This document shows, one piece after another, positions 61,918 to 64,000 of a stretch of DNA of 64,000 nt. Source of the DNA: Burkholderia puraquae (GTDB lineage Bacteria; Pseudomonadota; Gammaproteobacteria; Burkholderiales; Burkholderiaceae); assembly GCF_002099195.1 (NCBI RefSeq), contig NZ_NBYX01000020.1, positions 1 to 64,000 on the forward strand, written 5' to 3'. The stretch's first letter is position 1. The number at the start of each line of letters is the position of its first letter. The notes beneath the pieces were generated by a model. It was given only the letters and a program-made list of their open reading frames with translations. It searched no databases and was not told the DNA's origin. The position numbers were made by a program, and so were the translations under genes.

Positions 61918-62784
61918 TCAGCTCGCCGCGAGCGCCTGGCGCAGCGCGGCCAGCACCGGCGCGCCGTCCGGCCGCACGCCGCGCCAGATGTAGAACGATT
62001 CGGCCGCCTGCTCGACGAGCATCCCGAGCCCGTCGGCCGTGCGCGCGCCGAGCGACGCCGCATGCTGCATGAACACCGTCGGCTGCGCGCCGTACATCAT
62101 GTCGTACGCGAGCGTGCCCGCGCCGAATGCAGCCGCGTCGCACTCCGGCAGCGCGGCATCGAGGCTGCCGGCCGTCGCATTGATCACCACGTCGTACGGC
62201 TCCGCGCGCACCACGTCGGGGCCGCCGCCCGCGAGCGTGCAGCCCGCATCGTGCGCGGCCTGCATGAACTGGCCGACGAGTGCCTCGGCCTTGCTCGCGG
62301 TACGGTTCACGATCGTGATCGACAGCGGCGCACGATCCAGCAGCGGCAGCACGACACCGCGCGCCGCGCCACCCGCGCCGAGCAGCAGGATGCGCGCACC
62401 CGCCAGCGACACGCCAAGATTCGCTTCGATGTCGCGCACGAGGCCGACGCCATCCGTGTTGTCGCCATGGATGCGGCCGTCTGCGTCGATGCGCAGCGTA
62501 TTCACCGCGCCCGCCGCCGCCGCGCGCGACGACAGCGTGTCGGCGAGCGCGTGCGCTTCGAGCTTGAACGGCACCGTCACGTTCGCGCCGCGACCGCCTT
62601 CGGCGACGAACGCCCGCACGGCCGCCTCGAAACCGTCGACCGGTGCGAGCCGGTGCGTGTATTCGACCGGCTCGCCGGTCTGCGCAGCGAACTGCGCGTG
62701 GATGAACGGCGACTTGCTGTGCGCCACCGGGTTGCCGAACACCACATAGCGGTCGGCGCCGCTCGTCGACGCAACCGCGGTCAT
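61918..62784 (-). CDS. aroE: Shikimate dehydrogenase
   Basis: This 288-residue enzyme reduces 3-dehydroshikimate with NADPH in aromatic amino-acid synthesis. NPVAHSKSPFIH (18-29) binds shikimate, K74 in NVTVPFK and the GDNTDG aspartate are catalytic, and GAGGAARG and VNRTASKAE (NADPH 2'-phosphate clamp) bind the cofactor. Its start overlaps the stop of the RNB gene by 4 bp. Confidence 0.96.
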   Translation of the reverse strand: MTAVASTSGADRYVVFGNPVAHSKSPFIHAQFAAQTGEPVEYTHRLAPVDGFEAAVRAFVAEGGRGANVTVPFKLEAHALADTLSSRAAAAGAVNTLRIDADGRIHGDNTDGVGLVRDIEANLGVSLAGARILLLGAGGAARGVVLPLLDRAPLSITIVNRTASKAEALVGQFMQAAHDAGCTLAGGGPDVVRAEPYDVVINATAGSLDAALPECDAAAFGAGTLAYDMMYGAQPTVFMQHAASLGARTADGLGMLVEQAAESFYIWRGVRPDGAPVLAALRQALAAS

Positions 62785-64000
62785 GATGCGCGCCCCTCTT
62801 CGCCGGCGTTGCCGCTCTCGGCTTCGCCGCCTTCACAGTCCACCGCGCCGTCCGCTTCCGCCAGCGCTTCGGCTTCGGTTTCGGCCGTCGCGTCTTCGGT
62901 GTCGATCAGCGTGTCGTCGCCGCCTTCGGCGTCATCCTCTTCCTCGGCCGCATCGCCGCTCGACACGGTCGGCGCATCGAGCACGTTCAGCAACCGCACC
63001 GACGCCTCGATCGTCAGTTCGTCGAGCGACATCACGTCGAGCAGCACGCGCGTGCCGCGCGCATGCACGCCGAGCCCCGGGACGTGCAGCAGCAGCGGAA
63101 TTTCCTCGAGGCGCACGAGATCGCCCTTCACGACGCTCGCGACGACCTGCTTCTTCTGCTCCTGCGCGAGCCAGCGCAGGCACCAGAAGTACTCCATCCG
63201 GCGCTGGTAGTCGGCGTAGGCCGTGTAGGTGTCGTCGAAGCCCTGCACGACTGCGTAGAGATCGGCGTCCTTCGGCTTGAACGGTGCGGCGAGCTTCGCG
63301 GTGACGCCATGCTGCACGCACGCGAGCAGTTGCCACTGGTTCACGAGGTCGACGTAGCGTCGCAGCGGCGACGTGCTCCACGCGTATTGCGCCACGCCGA
63401 GGCCTTCGTGCGGCGCGGCCGTCGTCTGCATCCGCGTGCGCTTCGGGCCCGGCGCGCCGAAGCCGCGCTGCGAGCGGTAGATGCCCGGCACCGTGTGATC
63501 GTGCAGGAATGCGCCCCAGGTCGAGTTCGCGAGGATCGCGAGCTCCGACACGATCAGGTCGAGCGGGGACCCGCGGCGGCGCGGCGTGATCGACACGTGC
63601 TCGCCGTCGACGTAGAAGTTGTAGTCGGTGTTGCGCTGCACCTCGCGCTTCAGGCCGTAGCCCGCGCGCGCAACCTGGCGCTTCTCGAACAGCGCCTGCG
63701 CGAGCGGCCACAGCACGGCGATGTCGTCCTTGTGCGGATAGTCGCCGGTGCCGGCCGCGAGCGTCTCTTCGTTGACCAGTTCGTCGAGGTGGTTGTGCCG
63801 CAGGTTGTTCTTCACGAACACGAGCTCGGCGCGCGTCTCGTTCGCGACGATCTCCTGCGTTTCGCGGTTGACGATGATGTACAGCGACAGCGCCGGGCGG
63901 TAGTCACCCTCTTTCAGCGTGAACACGTCGACGACGTCGTCCGGCAGCATCGTGATCTTGTCGCCCGGCATGTAGACGGTCGACAGGCGCGTGCGCGCGA
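62781..64000 (-). CDS. RNB-domain ribonuclease (RNase II/R family), C-terminal part
   Basis: The last 400 or so codons are present; the gene enters from the right edge. The RNB catalytic domain is seen from ARTRLSTVYMPGDKITMLPDD (position typical of RNase II/R) through STSPLRRYVDLVNQWQLLA. The C terminus ends in an acidic Glu/Asp/Ala tail of about 50 residues. No basic RNase R tail is present. It overlaps aroE by 4 bp, so coupled expression is likely. The N-terminal cold-shock domains, if any, are outside the window. Confidence 0.9.
   Translation of the reverse strand, partial: ARTRLSTVYMPGDKITMLPDDVVDVFTLKEGDYRPALSLYIIVNRETQEIVANETRAELVFVKNNLRHNHLDELVNEETLAAGTGDYPHKDDIAVLWPLAQALFEKRQVARAGYGLKREVQRNTDYNFYVDGEHVSITPRRRGSPLDLIVSELAILANSTWGAFLHDHTVPGIYRSQRGFGAPGPKRTRMQTTAAPHEGLGVAQYAWSTSPLRRYVDLVNQWQLLACVQHGVTAKLAAPFKPKDADLYAVVQGFDDTYTAYADYQRRMEYFWCLRWLAQEQKKQVVASVVKGDLVRLEEIPLLLHVPGLGVHARGTRVLLDVMSLDELTIEASVRLLNVLDAPTVSSGDAAEEEDDAEGGDDTLIDTEDATAETEAEALAEADGAVDCEGGEAESGNAGEEGRAS

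Overview
The window looks like a housekeeping part of the primary chromosome of a high-G+C betaproteobacterium, most probably a Burkholderia of the cepacia complex. The reasons are the strong G/C third-position bias, Burkholderia-like protein sequences throughout, the gltIJKL-gdhA and hexR/edd/eda groupings, and a mix of core genes (purB, leuS, fur, gapA, tktA, maeB, pyrF, aroE) with catabolic operons. This assignment rests on recalled protein similarity, not on a search. No insertion sequence, prophage, CRISPR array, tRNA or rRNA was seen. Most genes are on the minus strand.

Layout. 1-4.6 kb: glutamate/aspartate ABC importer (gltL partial, gltK, gltJ, gltI) and a Glu dehydrogenase. 4.6-9.6 kb: a HypT-like LysR regulator, purB, and an FAD amine-type oxidase divergent from a TetR regulator with a double operator between them. 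9.7-15.4 kb: gluconate uptake and phosphorylation (gntT, gntK) and the Entner-Doudoroff pair edd-eda, with HexR divergent; two HexR-type boxes lie between edd and hexR, and one sits inside the spacer of a readable edd promoter. 15.5-25.4 kb: hemJ, proA, holA, lptE, leuS, an ExbB/ExbD pair, dapB and bamE, with fur divergent. 25.5-29.5 kb: ureide breakdown (alc, allA) with a DctA-type transporter and a divergent FadR-type regulator flanked by perfect GGT-N3-ACC palindromes. 29.5-35 kb: LysR/MFS pair, then an L-idonate/gluconate dehydrogenase pair (idnD, idnO) with a divergent LysR regulator.

35-46.9 kb: gapA and tktA, then speE, a VOC protein, rsmE, a broken gene fragment, a secreted RNase Sa-like ribonuclease with its barstar inhibitor, an AT-rich gap carrying a candidate structured RNA with its own terminator, maeB, and thiL-pgpA-pncC. 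47-49.2 kb: a periplasmic phosphorylcholine-phosphatase-like enzyme and pyrF. 49.2-58.5 kb: a nine-gene sugar operon transcribed iclR-dgoK-dgoA-SDR-araF-araG-araH-SDR-galM from a near-consensus sigma-70 promoter. It imports a pentose/galactose-type sugar, oxidises it at C1 and splits the 2-keto-3-deoxy-phospho acid; the sugar-acid dehydratase is not here. 58.6-64 kb: a secreted EF-hand protein, an S10 serine carboxypeptidase-like lipoprotein, mtgA, aroE and the 3' part of an RNB-domain ribonuclease that runs off the window.

Central carbon flow links many of these genes. Gluconate (and idonate through 5-ketogluconate) enters by GntT/GntK, 6-phosphogluconate goes through Edd/Eda, and galactonate-type acids go through DgoK/DgoA. 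Glyceraldehyde 3-phosphate from both routes feeds GapA and Tkt. The best candidates for something undescribed are the structured RNA at 42238-42371, the RNase/barstar locus with the broken neighbour at 40608-40926, and the three phased CCGGGTWRCC repeats upstream of leuS.
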